Assembly (NCBI RefSeq): GCF_018449695.1
Contig: NZ_JAAVUY010000007.1
Span: forward strand, 1 to 64,000
Length of the DNA stretch: 64,000 nt
Direction of reading: 5' to 3'
DNA from: Bradyrhizobium sp. dw_411
GTDB lineage: Bacteria; Pseudomonadota; Alphaproteobacteria; Rhizobiales; Xanthobacteraceae
A model generated the notes under the pieces. It saw only the letters and a program-made list of their open reading frames with translations, was not told where the DNA came from and searched no databases. The translations under genes and the position numbers were made by a program. Of the stretch, positions 1 through 8,324 are shown piece by piece; within the stretch, counting starts at the first letter, position 1; each line of letters starts with the position of its first letter.

Positions 1-219
1 GCTAAGCGGCCATCTGCTCGGACTTCCGCTTTCTCGGGCCCCGTTTGTAGACGCAAGGCTTTCGTGGCGATCGCAGCCCGCTGGGGGCTCGCCTTTCGGT
101 TAGCACTGGCGGTCTTCTGGCAGGTTTGGCAGCCGGATTTTTGGGGAAGTAGACCGTCCAAGTTGGGTCCACGTTCCCAATGCGTTCGACTGAACTGATG
201 GCTAAGTAATTGATTTGAT

Positions 220-295
220 TGGCAGGGGCGGCAGGGCTCGAACCTGCGACAACCGGTTTTGGAGACCGGTACTCTACCAACTGAGCTACACCCCT
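220..295 (-). tRNA. tRNA-Trp (CCA anticodon)
   Basis: The minus strand folds as a complete 76-nt cloverleaf with an encoded 3' CCA. The acceptor arms AGGGGTG and CGCCCCT pair with one G-T wobble. The anticodon loop reads CTCCAAA, giving anticodon CCA (Trp), and the T arm contains GGTTCGAGCC. In alphaproteobacteria this tRNA usually sits just before secE-nusG. The window ends about 220 nt downstream, so secE itself cannot be seen. Confidence 0.97.
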
Positions 296-470
296 GTGGG
301 AACCAAGCGTCGCCGCTGATCCGTGCCGTTTCAAGCATAGGCGATGGCCGGATTGCAAGCCGGATTACATGAGGCAACCGGTTAACGCCCTGTTCAATCC
401 CGGTCTCCTCAGTCAAACTCGACGCCGTCCGGCCGACAACAAAATAATGCTCAAGAAAATGGGAGAGACC

Positions 471-1694
471 ATGACCGCGCAAACTGCCGCGAAGCCCCTC
501 GCCGCCCCGCGGACCCCGCCGCTGCCCCAGGCCAGGCCGGAATCGCTCGGGCTGTCGTCGAGCCGGTTGCAGCGCGTCTCGGACGCGTTCAAGCGCGACA
601 TCGACAAGGGAACCATTCCGGGCGTGACCATCCTGGTGGCGCGCCGCGGCCAGATCGGCTGGTTCGATGCGCTGGGCAAGCAAAATCCCGCAGCCACCGC
701 GCCGATGGCGCGCGACACGCTGTTCCGGATCTTCTCGATGACCAAGCCGATCGTCTCGATCGGGGTCATGACGCTGCTCGAAGAAGGTCATCTGCTGCTG
801 ACCGACCCGATCGCCAAATACATTCCGGAGTTTTCCAACCAGAAGGTCGCCGTCGAACATAACGGCAAGCTCGATCTGGTGCCGCTGGCGCGGCCGATCA
901 CGATTCAGGATCTCCTGCGGCACACGTCGGGCATCACCTACGAGCACAGCGGCAACGGCCCGGTGCATCAGATGTACCAGCAGTCGAAAGTTCGCAGCCG
1001 CAAGATCAGCAATGCCGAACACGCCGCATTGGTCGCGAGCATGCCGCTGGTGTGCCAGCCGGGCAGCGAATGGAATTACAGCCGCTCCACCGACATTCTC
1101 GGCCGTCTTCTCGAGGTCGTCTCCGGCAAAACGCTCGGCGCGTTCCTGACCGAACGGATTCTCGCCCCGCTGCAAATGACGGAGACCGCGTTTCACACCG
1201 GCGAAGAAAATGCGCCGCGTCTGGCCGAGGCCTTTGCGGCCGATCCCTGGACCGGCGAAAAAATTCAGCTCTTCAACATGCTCGACAGACCGGTAATGGA
1301 ATCCGGCGGCGGCGGACTTGTCTCCACCACCATGGATTATGCGCGGTTCTGCCAGTTGCTGCTCAACGGCGGAACGCTTGAGGGCACCAGAATTATCGGA
1401 CGCAAGACGCTGGAATTGATGGCATCCAATCATCTCAGCTCCGCCGTCAAAGTCGACTCGCCGTTGATGCCCGCCGGCCACGGTTTCGGCCTCGGCTTTG
1501 CCGTCCGCACCGATCAGGGCATGGCGCCATTTCCTGGCACCGTTGGCCAGTTCTTCTGGAGCGGCATCGCCGGCACGTTCTTCTGGATCGATCCGAAGGA
1601 AGAGCTGTTCGCCGTGTTCATGTCGCAGGGTCCCGGCCAGCGCGAATATTTCCGCACGCTGGTGCGAAGCCTTGTCTACGCCGCGGTGGAGTGA
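471..1694 (+). CDS. serine hydrolase, class C beta-lactamase/EstB-like esterase family
   Basis: This 407-residue protein has the beta-lactamase/transpeptidase-like fold. The nucleophile motif S-M-T-K lies near residue 89, the second motif Y-S-R-S near residue 203, and the C-terminal W-S-G-x-x-G-T-x-F-x-x-D-P stretch is typical of EstB-like esterases. Such proteins hydrolyse esters or amides, and few are true beta-lactamases. No signal peptide is obvious, so a cytoplasmic location is inferred. The ORF is open upstream to 369, but the ATG at 471 follows GGGAGA at a good distance and was chosen. It converges with the SDR gene, with a palindromic repeat in the gap. The substrate is unknown. Confidence 0.9.
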   Translation: MTAQTAAKPLAAPRTPPLPQARPESLGLSSSRLQRVSDAFKRDIDKGTIPGVTILVARRGQIGWFDALGKQNPAATAPMARDTLFRIFSMTKPIVSIGVMTLLEEGHLLLTDPIAKYIPEFSNQKVAVEHNGKLDLVPLARPITIQDLLRHTSGITYEHSGNGPVHQMYQQSKVRSRKISNAEHAALVASMPLVCQPGSEWNYSRSTDILGRLLEVVSGKTLGAFLTERILAPLQMTETAFHTGEENAPRLAEAFAADPWTGEKIQLFNMLDRPVMESGGGGLVSTTMDYARFCQLLLNGGTLEGTRIIGRKTLELMASNHLSSAVKVDSPLMPAGHGFGLGFAVRTDQGMAPFPGTVGQFFWSGIAGTFFWIDPKEELFAVFMSQGPGQREYFRTLVRSLVYAAVE

Positions 1695-1722
1695 GGAATT
1701 CCACGCACCGCATACAATACGT

Positions 1723-1750
1723 CGTCGTCCCGGCGCAGGCCGGGACGACG
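1723..1750. repeat. REP-like palindrome, copy 1
   Basis: Two perfect 12-bp arms, CGTCGTCCCGGC and its complement, flank the 4-nt loop GCAG. The palindrome lies between two convergent genes. The same core recurs at 4458-4478 and 9345-9373, so it is a dispersed repeat. In this position it may also stop transcription, although it has no T-tract. Confidence 0.85.
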
Positions 1751-1757
1751 AGAAGTC

Positions 1758-2525
1758 TCAACTGATCGTCGCCCCACCGTCGATCACGATGGTTTGCCCG
1801 GTCATGAACGTGCCCGCCGGTGCAGCAAGAAACACGGCGGCGCCGGCGATTTCGTCGGGCTCGCCTATCCGCAGCAGCGGCGAGCGCGCGGTGGAGGCCT
1901 TCAAAGTCTCTGGATTGTCCCACAGCGCCTTGGCGAAATCGGTCTTGATCAGGCCCGGCGCGATACAGTTCACGCGGATATTGTGCCGGCCGTATTCGCA
2001 GGCGAGATTGCGCGCGAGCTGCATGTCGGCGGCTTTCGAAATCGCATAGGCACCGAGCACGGTCGAGCCTTTGATTCCGCCGATCGACGAGATGATGGTG
2101 ATCGAACCATCCTTGCGCTCGATCATCTGCGGCACCACCAGCGAGATCAGCCAGTGATTGGCGACGATGTTGTTGTCGAGGATCTTGCGGAACTGGTCGT
2201 CGGAAATGCCGGCCTGCGGCCCGTAATAGGGATTTGAGGCGGCGTTGCAGACCAGCGTGTCGATCTTGCCGAACACGCGGTTGGTTTCCTCGACCAGATG
2301 CTTGAGATCGTCCTTGGTCGAGATGTTCGCGGCCACCGCGAGCGCGACCTGCTTGCCGGCTTTGTCATTGATCGCCTTGGCGACCTCGTCACAGACCTGC
2401 TGCTTGCGCGAGGAGATCACGACTTTCGCGCCGTGTTCGGCCATCCGCTCGGCGATGGCGCGGCCGATTCCGCGCGAGGAGCCGGTGATGACGGCGACTT
2501 TTCCCGACATATCGAACAACGTCAT
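1758..2525 (-). CDS. SDR family NAD(P)-dependent oxidoreductase
   Basis: A classical short-chain dehydrogenase of 255 residues. The cofactor motif T-G-S-S-R-G-I-G is at residues 14-21, N-A-A at 94-96, and the catalytic triad is Ser147, Tyr160 and Lys164 (Y-A-I-S-K). The C-terminal I-D-G-G-A is typical. The start codon follows a GGGGAGAGAG ribosome-binding site. The histidine phosphatase gene lies 79 nt upstream on the same strand, so the two may be co-transcribed. The family oxidises or reduces many alcohols and ketones, and the substrate cannot be read from sequence. Confidence 0.92.
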   Translation of the reverse strand: MTLFDMSGKVAVITGSSRGIGRAIAERMAEHGAKVVISSRKQQVCDEVAKAINDKAGKQVALAVAANISTKDDLKHLVEETNRVFGKIDTLVCNAASNPYYGPQAGISDDQFRKILDNNIVANHWLISLVVPQMIERKDGSITIISSIGGIKGSTVLGAYAISKAADMQLARNLACEYGRHNIRVNCIAPGLIKTDFAKALWDNPETLKASTARSPLLRIGEPDEIAGAAVFLAAPAGTFMTGQTIVIDGGATIS

Positions 2526-2604
2526 GTCTCTCTCCCCTTGATGAATCCGGCTGGTTGCCGGTTTTCGATTTTTTTAGCGCGTGGTCTTTTTCTAGTGAAT
2601 GGTC

Positions 2605-3345
2605 CTAGGCAAGCTTGGTCCCGCTGGCGACTTCCGGCCCGGCCGGCTGATGCATTGCGTTGTGCGACGCATCCGCCATCCATGGCTGCTGGTTGACCAT
2701 CGGAATCCGCCAGCCGCTATGGTGCGCGCTGGCGAGATGATCGAGCCGCGTCACCGAGCAATTGTCGATGGTGAAGGCCAATCCCTTCTCCGGCTGATTT
2801 CCGAGTGCGAGGCCGACCGCGGCCTTGATGGTGCCGCCATGCGCGACCGCGATCACATCCCTGCCGGCGTGTTCGATAGTGATCCGCTCGATCGCGCCGC
2901 GCACGCGATTGTAGATATCCATAAAACTCTCGCCGTTGGGCGCGCGTTCGTCGATCGGCGCAAACCAGTAGCTGCCGACCTCGATCGGGCGACTGGCGAA
3001 GAATTCAGCGCGATTCAATCCCTGCCAATCGCCGAGATCCTGTTCGGCAAACGCCTTCTCGTGAGGCATCGACAAAGGCTCGGGAAATCCCGCCGCCCAG
3101 ATCGCCTCGGCCGTCTGATGCGTGCGCTTGAGGCTGCTCGCATACCACAGAGCACCCCGCGGCAAAATTTTTCCGACCGCCTCGAACACCTCGCGGTCGC
3201 TGGTATCGCAGCCGATGTCCTTCTGGCCGTAGATGCAGCCGCCGTCTTCGCGCACCGGCGCGTGACGCACCCACCACCATCTGGTCGCAACGACGCCCGT
3301 GGGAACGGAATGCTGCGCGACGAATGGAGCGGCTGGATTGGACAT
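2605..3345 (-). CDS. histidine phosphatase family protein
   Basis: A 246-residue member of the phosphoglycerate mutase-like histidine phosphatase superfamily. The phosphorylated histidine lies in V-R-H-A-P (His28), the acidic residue is near Glu101 in the E-x-D-L-G-D-W-x-G motif, and the second histidine is in V-A-H-G-G (His169). The final Gly of the usual R-H-G is Ala here, as in CobC-like branches. Substrates in this family range from sugar phosphates to alpha-ribazole phosphate, and nothing nearby points to cobalamin synthesis. It is divergent from the SDR at 3558. Confidence 0.88.
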   Translation of the reverse strand: MSNPAAPFVAQHSVPTGVVATRWWWVRHAPVREDGGCIYGQKDIGCDTSDREVFEAVGKILPRGALWYASSLKRTHQTAEAIWAAGFPEPLSMPHEKAFAEQDLGDWQGLNRAEFFASRPIEVGSYWFAPIDERAPNGESFMDIYNRVRGAIERITIEHAGRDVIAVAHGGTIKAAVGLALGNQPEKGLAFTIDNCSVTRLDHLASAHHSGWRIPMVNQQPWMADASHNAMHQPAGPEVASGTKLA

Positions 3346-3433
3346 CGCGAGAACCCTTCAATAATGTTGCGTGTCCTACGTCAGAGCACACATGATCTCA
3401 AGCAACTTGGGCGACTTGACGATCTGCTTCGGT

Positions 3434-3454
3434 GTTTGAAATCTTGTTTGAAAT
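3434..3454. promoter_or_regulatory. direct repeat in the divergent promoter region
   Basis: GTTTGAAAT occurs at 3434-3442 and again at 3446-3454, with a 12-bp period, in the 212-bp gap between the divergent phosphatase and SDR genes. The position and spacing suit a regulator binding tandem half-sites on roughly one helical face. No regulator gene is adjacent, so this is only a candidate. Confidence 0.3.
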
Positions 3455-3557
3455 TCCGCAGGGCGGCAAGCATCGTTTTTGTGCGCGATTTCCAGACGAA
3501 AACTGGTAACACGCAGAAAACGTAAAAGGTGAACATAAAATTACACGGGAGAGACTC

Positions 3558-4343
3558 ATGGGCCGCCTCGAAGGCAAATCCGTCATCATCACTGGCGCAG
3601 GAAGCGGCATCGGACGCGCGGCCTCGTTGCTGTTCACCAGGGAAGGCGCGAAGTTGATCGCGGTCGACCGCAGCGACAGCGTCAGGGAAACCGCCAAACT
3701 CGTCAGCGATGCCGGCGGAACCGTCGAGGCTGTTACCGCCGATGCCGGTTCGGAGAATGACGTGAAGGCCTTCATCGCCAGGGCCGTATCGACATACGGC
3801 AAGCTCGATGTAATCTGGGCCAATGCCGGCATCGGCGGCGGGTTGGTTCCGCTCGCCGACCAGACCGTCGATCACTGGCAGGAAATCCTGCGCATCAATC
3901 TGATCGGTCCGTTCCTCGCGATCAAATATGCGATGCCGCACATGATCGCGCAGAAACATGGCGCGATTGTTTGTACGGCCTCGGTTGCGGGCCTCAAATC
4001 CGGCGCCAGCGGACATCCCTACGCGGCAAGCAAGGCCGGCGTCATCAGTCTCGTGCAGACCACTGCCTATTCGCTGTCCGGCACCGGCGTGCGGATCAAT
4101 GCGGTATGTCCCGGCCTGATCGAAACCGGCATGACCAAGCCGATCTTCGACAATGCGCGCGAGCGCGGCACCGACGGCAAGATCGGCCAGCTCAATCCGC
4201 TCAAGCGCGCCGGCCAGCCGCACGAACTGGCGGCGATGGGATTGTTCCTGGCCAGCGATGAAGCGTCTTACGTCAATGGCCAGGCGTTTCCGGTCGATGG
4301 TGGTCTCACGGCGTCGATGCCATATGCGGGGAAACCGATTTAA
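3558..4343 (+). CDS. SDR family oxidoreductase
   Basis: A 261-residue classical SDR. T-G-A-G-S-G-I-G is at residues 12-19, N-A-G at 89-91, and the catalytic Ser142, Tyr155 and Lys159 (Y-A-A-S-K) are all present. The C-terminal V-D-G-G-L is the usual end of the fold. The ATG follows GGGAGAGACTC. It stands alone on the plus strand, and downstream lies a long repeat-rich gap. Asp37 after beta-2 (A-V-D-R) suggests a preference for NAD over NADP. The substrate is unknown. Confidence 0.92.
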   Translation: MGRLEGKSVIITGAGSGIGRAASLLFTREGAKLIAVDRSDSVRETAKLVSDAGGTVEAVTADAGSENDVKAFIARAVSTYGKLDVIWANAGIGGGLVPLADQTVDHWQEILRINLIGPFLAIKYAMPHMIAQKHGAIVCTASVAGLKSGASGHPYAASKAGVISLVQTTAYSLSGTGVRINAVCPGLIETGMTKPIFDNARERGTDGKIGQLNPLKRAGQPHELAAMGLFLASDEASYVNGQAFPVDGGLTASMPYAGKPI

Positions 4344-4457
4344 CGGACGCGATCCATCAGTGTCGGCCCTGCGAACGCAGGGACCCATACGCCGCGGCCC
4401 ATCGTTGAAGAATATTGTTCGACGACTTTCGCGCAACACAACGTCCTGTGGTTATGG

Positions 4458-4478
4458 GTCCCGGCCCAAGGCCGGGAC
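4458..4478. repeat. REP-like palindrome, copy 2 (short)
   Basis: The arms GTCCCGGCC and GGCCGGGAC (9 bp, 3-nt loop) carry the same core as the copies at 1723 and 9345. This copy lies 115 bp after the SDR stop codon. Confidence 0.75.
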
Positions 4479-4509
4479 GACACCTGTTATGTGGCGCGAC
4501 TGCCAATTC

Positions 4510-4622
4510 CGTCATCGCGAGCCAACGGATCGCGCGAATGCGCGCCCGATGACAGGGCTCCGCGAAACAATCCATAGGGCAACAAGGAAGTTGTGGATTG
4601 CTTCGCTTCGCTCGCAATGACG
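4510..4622. repeat. 113-bp palindromic element bounded by CGTCATYGCGAG, copy 1
   Basis: The ends CGTCATCGCGAG and CTCGCAATGACG are inverted copies matching at 11 of 12 positions. An inner inverted repeat pairs CAATCCA (4568-4574) with TGGATTG (4594-4600). A related, right-truncated copy is at 6334-6430. The shape is that of a small non-coding palindromic repeat, of a kind I recall as abundant in Bradyrhizobium and relatives. It has no coding capacity. Confidence 0.75.
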
Positions 4623-4700
4623 ACAAACATATCTTCGCATTCCCGCGACGCGTTTCGCCCGAGTTGTGCCAGAAATCTTCGCCCCCTCTCCAAACAGAGG

Positions 4701-5040
4701 GCGCAGGGAATGCCGGGCGCCTGGTGCGCCCGCTGCTGCGTGTGCGAAGGTCGTAGGTAAAAAAGCACACGCGTTAGTCAGGTCACACCGAGAACACCCG
4801 GCATTCCCCGCGCAATGGTTTACGGCTTACTTCGCGCTCTCCCCGGTGATCGGGCTTTTTTGCCACCGTCGCCTCGCGCAGTCTCCTGCGCGGGACTTGA
4901 CGCCAGCGTCGAGGCGTCAGGACCACACGACTTCGCCGTCCGCGGCCATGTCATTCGTCACGTGACATTGCCGCGTCCATCGCATCCCGCGCTCAACGTC
5001 CGTGACGACCGCGAAGCGCCCCTCTTGTGAGCGCGGGATG
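4701..5040. repeat. long composite inverted-repeat element
   Basis: The first pair of arms is GCGCAGGGAATGCCGGG (4701-4717) and its inverse at 4797-4813, matching at 16 of 17 positions. A second pair is CATCCCGCGCTCA (4983-4995) and its exact inverse at 5028-5040. I recall similar sequence as a dispersed repeat in Bradyrhizobium genomes. It contains no convincing gene, and the exact outer limits are uncertain. Confidence 0.55.
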
Positions 5041-5276
5041 ACCATGGATATAGACTGATTTGCAATTTCTGAAAATCAGAATATTTTTACGAGGGGGGAC
5101 TGGACAAATGAGCCAGTGCCGGGCGCATTGATTTGCCCGTCGGGTAGATCGCTTGAAGATCAAATCAAAGCGGACACCGCTTCGAAAGTCCAGCATCCAT
5201 TATCGTTCAATTGCCTATGGCATCGCGCATTTCGCAGTATGATGGGCTGCTGCCCTCGGGCATCACAGAGGAGACG

Positions 5277-6251
5277 ATGATGAGGTCGCTGATGGCCGCG
5301 GTCGCGGCTGTTCTCTTGTCCGCGCACGCCGCAGCGGCGCAGAACTTCCCGAACCGGTCGCTTACACTAGTCGTCGCGGCAGCCGCTGGGGGCACGACAG
5401 ACGTGCTGGCTCGGATCGTGGCAAGGCGCATGGGAGAAGACCTCGGCCAGTCAGTCGTCGTCGAGAACGTAGCCGGCGGCGGCGCCACGGTCGGAACCCG
5501 CCGCGTGGTTCGCTCGGATGCCGACGGCTACACGCTGATCTTCGGCAACATGGGCTCACTGGCCGCGAACGTCTGGCTTTTTCCCCAACTCGGCTTCGAT
5601 CCGCGCCAGGATCTCGCGCCGGTCGGTCTTGTCGCGATCGTGCCCATGGTTCTCTCCGTGAGCAAGAAAAGCGGCATACGCGACCTCGCCGGCTTTCTCG
5701 CGACGCTTAGGGCGAGGCCGGGTGCTCTCAATTTCGGCCATGCGGGCCCGGGCACGACCGGGCACCTGGCCGCCATCACCTTCCTGTATGTGACCGGCAC
5801 GCAGGCCCACGACATCCCCTATCGAGGGGCCGGTCCCGCGATCAACGATCTTGTCGCCGGCACGATCGACGCCGTGATCGACCAGACTGTCACCATGATT
5901 CCGATGCATACCGGCGGCAACGTCACCGCGATTGCGACCACAAGCTCCAGCCGCCTTGCCCAAATCCCGGACGTGCCGACCTTCGTCGAGGCCGGCGTAC
6001 CCGCTTTCGACCTGACGGTCTGGAACGCGATCGCTGCACCCGCAGCTACCCCGCGGCCGGTCCTCGAACGCCTTGAATCCTCGCTCAAGACCGCACTCGC
6101 CGATCCTGACCTGCGGCGCCGCTTCGCGGAACTCGCGGCGGATATACCCCAACCCGACCAAATCGGAGCGGAGCCGCTGCGGCGGCTGATCGCGTCCGAT
6201 ATCGAACGCTTCGGCCCAATCATCCACGCCGTCGGAGTAAAGGTGGAGTAG
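5277..6251 (+). CDS. Bug-family tripartite tricarboxylate transporter substrate-binding protein
   Basis: A 324-residue periplasmic binding protein of the Bug/TctC family. The N-terminal signal peptide runs through A-A-V-A-A-V-L-L-S-A-H-A-A-A-A-Q, and the mature protein starts F-P-N-R-S. The family markers V-V-A-A-A-A-G-G-T-T-D-V-L-A-R and V-E-N-V-A-G-G-G follow. These proteins deliver carboxylates or related small molecules to TctAB-type permeases. No TctA or TctB gene is nearby, so this is an orphan binding protein, which is common in the family. The ATG at 5277 follows GAGGAGACG, although the frame is open back to 5211. The ligand is unknown. Confidence 0.9.
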   Translation: MMRSLMAAVAAVLLSAHAAAAQNFPNRSLTLVVAAAAGGTTDVLARIVARRMGEDLGQSVVVENVAGGGATVGTRRVVRSDADGYTLIFGNMGSLAANVWLFPQLGFDPRQDLAPVGLVAIVPMVLSVSKKSGIRDLAGFLATLRARPGALNFGHAGPGTTGHLAAITFLYVTGTQAHDIPYRGAGPAINDLVAGTIDAVIDQTVTMIPMHTGGNVTAIATTSSSRLAQIPDVPTFVEAGVPAFDLTVWNAIAAPAATPRPVLERLESSLKTALADPDLRRRFAELAADIPQPDQIGAEPLRRLIASDIERFGPIIHAVGVKVE

Positions 6252-6333
6252 CGGCTTGCCGCAGGGACGACACTCGTTGCGTGGTAAGTTCGCAGATTCA
6301 AATTTCAAACGGCAAGAACGCAGGAATCCTGAC

Positions 6334-6430
6334 CGTCATTGCGAGCCAACGGGTCGCGCGAACGCGCGGGTGCTGACCGGCTCCACGAAGCAATCCATTT
6401 CTGCGATACAAATAAAGAATGGATTGCTTC
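6334..6430. repeat. CGTCATTGCGAG element, copy 2 (right end lost)
   Basis: The left end CGTCATTGCGAG and the following GCCAACGG-TCGCGCGAA core match the copy at 4510. The inner arms GAAGCAATCCATT (6387-6399) and AATGGATTGCTTC (6418-6430) are perfect 13-bp inverted repeats with an 18-nt loop. The expected right end is absent. It is replaced by sequence resembling the start of the 4701 element (CGCAGGGAATGCCG at about 6433). Confidence 0.7.
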
Positions 6431-6487
6431 GTCGCAGGGAATGCCGTGCGCCCGCAGCCGCGCGCTCGCAGCTTCCAAAGGGCGGGC

Positions 6488-7084
6488 TCACGCAGACAAC
6501 AGGGACTTTTTGGCTCGGGCTTCGCTGACCGTCAGCCAGATGGCGGAGACGAGAAAGTAAAAAGCGCCAAATGCGGCATAAGGAGCGATATCGGTGATGC
6601 TGGGGACGGCTGGAGCGGTCGCCTGTTTGATGAACACGACGCCGACGATGGCGGACTGACCACCAGCCAGGATCATCGCCCATTGAGCGCCGTAGGTCCG
6701 CCAGCGGCGAACGCCAGTGATTAACTGGAACAAGCCTGCCAACACGGCCCACGCACCGAACACACCGAGGACCGCATTCATGCTTGTACCGATCGTCAGC
6801 GCGACAGCGACGCCGGCGATCACACTGATAACGACGTTAAGCGCCTGGCTGGAGTTGTTGATCAGGCCACCGTTGCGCTGGGCGTCGACAAAATTCGCGG
6901 CCGCGTCCAACAACGGATAGGCAACCAGGAGTGCGGTGGCGATCGGCGGGACTGCTTTGCCAACGGTAAAGGCGCCCGCGACCCACGCCAGGGCTACCCC
7001 GGCACGCACGAAATAATACGATTTCAGCCAATGCGAAGCGACCCGCTGGCTGGATTGCTGGATGATTGAATCACTCATGTTCAT
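6488..7084 (-). CDS. DUF308/HdeD-like membrane protein
   Basis: A 198-residue, strongly hydrophobic protein with about six predicted membrane helices, beginning near residues 25-45 and ending with F-L-V-S-A-I-W-L-T-V near 180. Helix length and spacing resemble DUF308/HdeD-like proteins, some of which contribute to acid stress, but no catalytic motif exists. It is divergent from an AraC-type regulator with a 157-bp intergenic region carrying inverted repeats, so that regulator probably controls it. The exact function is unknown. Confidence 0.75.
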   Translation of the reverse strand: MNMSDSIIQQSSQRVASHWLKSYYFVRAGVALAWVAGAFTVGKAVPPIATALLVAYPLLDAAANFVDAQRNGGLINNSSQALNVVISVIAGVAVALTIGTSMNAVLGVFGAWAVLAGLFQLITGVRRWRTYGAQWAMILAGGQSAIVGVVFIKQATAPAVPSITDIAPYAAFGAFYFLVSAIWLTVSEARAKKSLLSA

Positions 7085-7111
7085 TTTCCTTGTTGGTGAT
7101 TAAGTCCGGAA

Positions 7112-7129
7112 GATCGGCATATTCCGATC
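7112..7129. promoter_or_regulatory. inverted repeat GATCGG-N6-CCGATC between the DUF308 and araC-like genes
   Basis: Perfect 6-bp arms at 7112-7117 and 7124-7129 lie in the divergent promoter region. A second inverted repeat, TAGAA-N7-TTCTA, is at 7210-7226 next to the regulator start. Either could be an operator. AraC proteins usually prefer direct repeats, so the assignment is tentative. Confidence 0.35.
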
Positions 7130-7241
7130 CAGGTCGGATTCGGGTCGAAGCAGCTTTCGCGTTTAATCAAAACCTGCGATTTTCACTGTTTATTCTCGCA
7201 TCAACGCGCTAGAATGATGCGTTCTAATATGAGATTTGGCC

Positions 7242-8141
7242 ATGACTGAATTACTTGAAAATTTGACCAATCGTCCGGCGCCGGGTGAAGGCGGCGACAC
7301 CTCGACCGACCTCCTGTCTCATGTGCTGTCGCAAATTCAGCTCACGGGAGACCGGGTTTATTCAACCGCGCTCAAAAAGAAGGGCCGGCTGGGGCTGCAA
7401 AGCGATGCGGCGTATGTGTGCGTCGTCACCAAGGGCGTTCTTCGCCTGGAGCAAGACGGCCGCACGCCGGTCGTCATCGATACGGGCGACCTTGTCCTGC
7501 TGCCGCGCGGCGCAGGCGGCTTGCGCTTGACGGCCTCGGATACCTCAACGACCGTTATCCTTTGTCGTTTCAGGTTCGATCCTGACAGCCTTCGGGGCAT
7601 GATTTTCGCCATGCCTCAATACATCCAGATTCGGAAGAATGAGAGCGCGAACTGGCTCGAAGGCATCGTACATTTCATGATGGTCGAGGCTGTCGACGTC
7701 CAGCCAGGGGCTGCCTTGATGATTTCCCGGCTCATCGACCTCGTCGTCATCCGGGCGTTGCGCACCTGGGTTCATCACGGAAATAGGTCGGGATGGCTTG
7801 GAGGACTTTCGGACCCGAGGATCGCGACGACGCTGAAAGCCATTCATGAGCGCCCGATGCAACGCTGGAGCATCGAGGCCCTTGCTGGCATCGCAGGAAT
7901 GTCCCGTTCGAGCTTTTGTGAGCGTTTCACCGCCTTGGTCGGCCGTTCCCCGCTGCGCTACCACAATGAATGGCGCCTGGCGCTGGCGCGGGGCCTTCTG
8001 GCCAGACACGGCGCGCGGGTCGGCGAGGTCGGCCTGAGTATCGGTTACGAGTCGGAGGCGGCTTTCAGCCGGGCCTACAAGAGTCTATTCGGCCACTCAC
8101 CGCGTGATGAATTCAAGCTGCGCAACGGTACAGCCGTTTAG
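7242..8141 (+). CDS. AraC family transcriptional regulator with N-terminal cupin domain
   Basis: A 299-residue protein. The N-terminal half (about residues 20-180) is cupin-like, with G-D-L-V-L-L-P-R-G near residue 86. The C-terminal 95 residues form the double helix-turn-helix of the AraC family, with W-S-I-E-A-L-A-G-I-A-G-M-S-R-S-S-F and the second-helix signature I-G-Y-E-S-E-A-A-F-S-R-A-Y-K. The ATG at 7242 was preferred over an upstream in-frame TTG at 7236. It is divergently paired with the DUF308 gene and probably regulates it and itself. The inducer is unknown. Confidence 0.93.
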   Translation: MTELLENLTNRPAPGEGGDTSTDLLSHVLSQIQLTGDRVYSTALKKKGRLGLQSDAAYVCVVTKGVLRLEQDGRTPVVIDTGDLVLLPRGAGGLRLTASDTSTTVILCRFRFDPDSLRGMIFAMPQYIQIRKNESANWLEGIVHFMMVEAVDVQPGAALMISRLIDLVVIRALRTWVHHGNRSGWLGGLSDPRIATTLKAIHERPMQRWSIEALAGIAGMSRSSFCERFTALVGRSPLRYHNEWRLALARGLLARHGARVGEVGLSIGYESEAAFSRAYKSLFGHSPRDEFKLRNGTAV

Positions 8142-8294
8142 GCGCAAATAGACGTCGCACATGATGCTGCTCTCCCAAGCTTGAAGTACGACGCAGCGGC
8201 ATCGACCACGTCACACTCGCGCTCACCGCGCCTTCTCCCCACGCCAACAAAATTCAATTGTGACTTTAAATTGAGTCGTGACTCGCGACGATCT

Positions 8295-8324
8295 ATGACA
8301 GAATTACTACAGCGAGATTTATGA
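8295..8324 (+). CDS. possible 9-codon upstream ORF made by tandem duplication
   Basis: The ATG at 8295 opens a 9-codon frame (M-T-E-L-L-Q-R-D-L) whose TGA overlaps the ATG at 8321 as ATGA. The 20 bp at 8294-8313 repeat at 8320-8339 with 18 of 20 identities, so the frame repeats the first residues (M-T-D-L-L-Q) of the downstream protein. It has no clear ribosome-binding site and may be untranslated. Confidence 0.25.
   Translation: MTELLQRDL

Larger units (their letters stand above)
4344..5276. other. gene-free, repeat-rich intergenic region
   Basis: No ORF here has a convincing start, composition or motif. The interval holds three kinds of inverted-repeat DNA, annotated separately: a REP-like palindrome, a GTCATYGCGAG-bounded element, and a long element built from two inverted repeats. 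The last 150 bp are AT-richer and carry the promoter and ribosome-binding site of the binding-protein gene at 5277. Confidence 0.75.

Noticed and set aside
2..358. 118-residue minus-strand frame at the left edge
   Set aside because: It is translated through tRNA-Trp. The V-A-Q-L-V-E-Y-R-S-P stretch is the typical false peptide of a tRNA.
3381..4439. 352-residue minus-strand frame
   Set aside because: It is antisense to the SDR gene at 3558, which carries all catalytic residues.
4344..5276. Insertion sequence
   Set aside because: Inverted repeats are present but no transposase frame is, so the elements are called repeats only.
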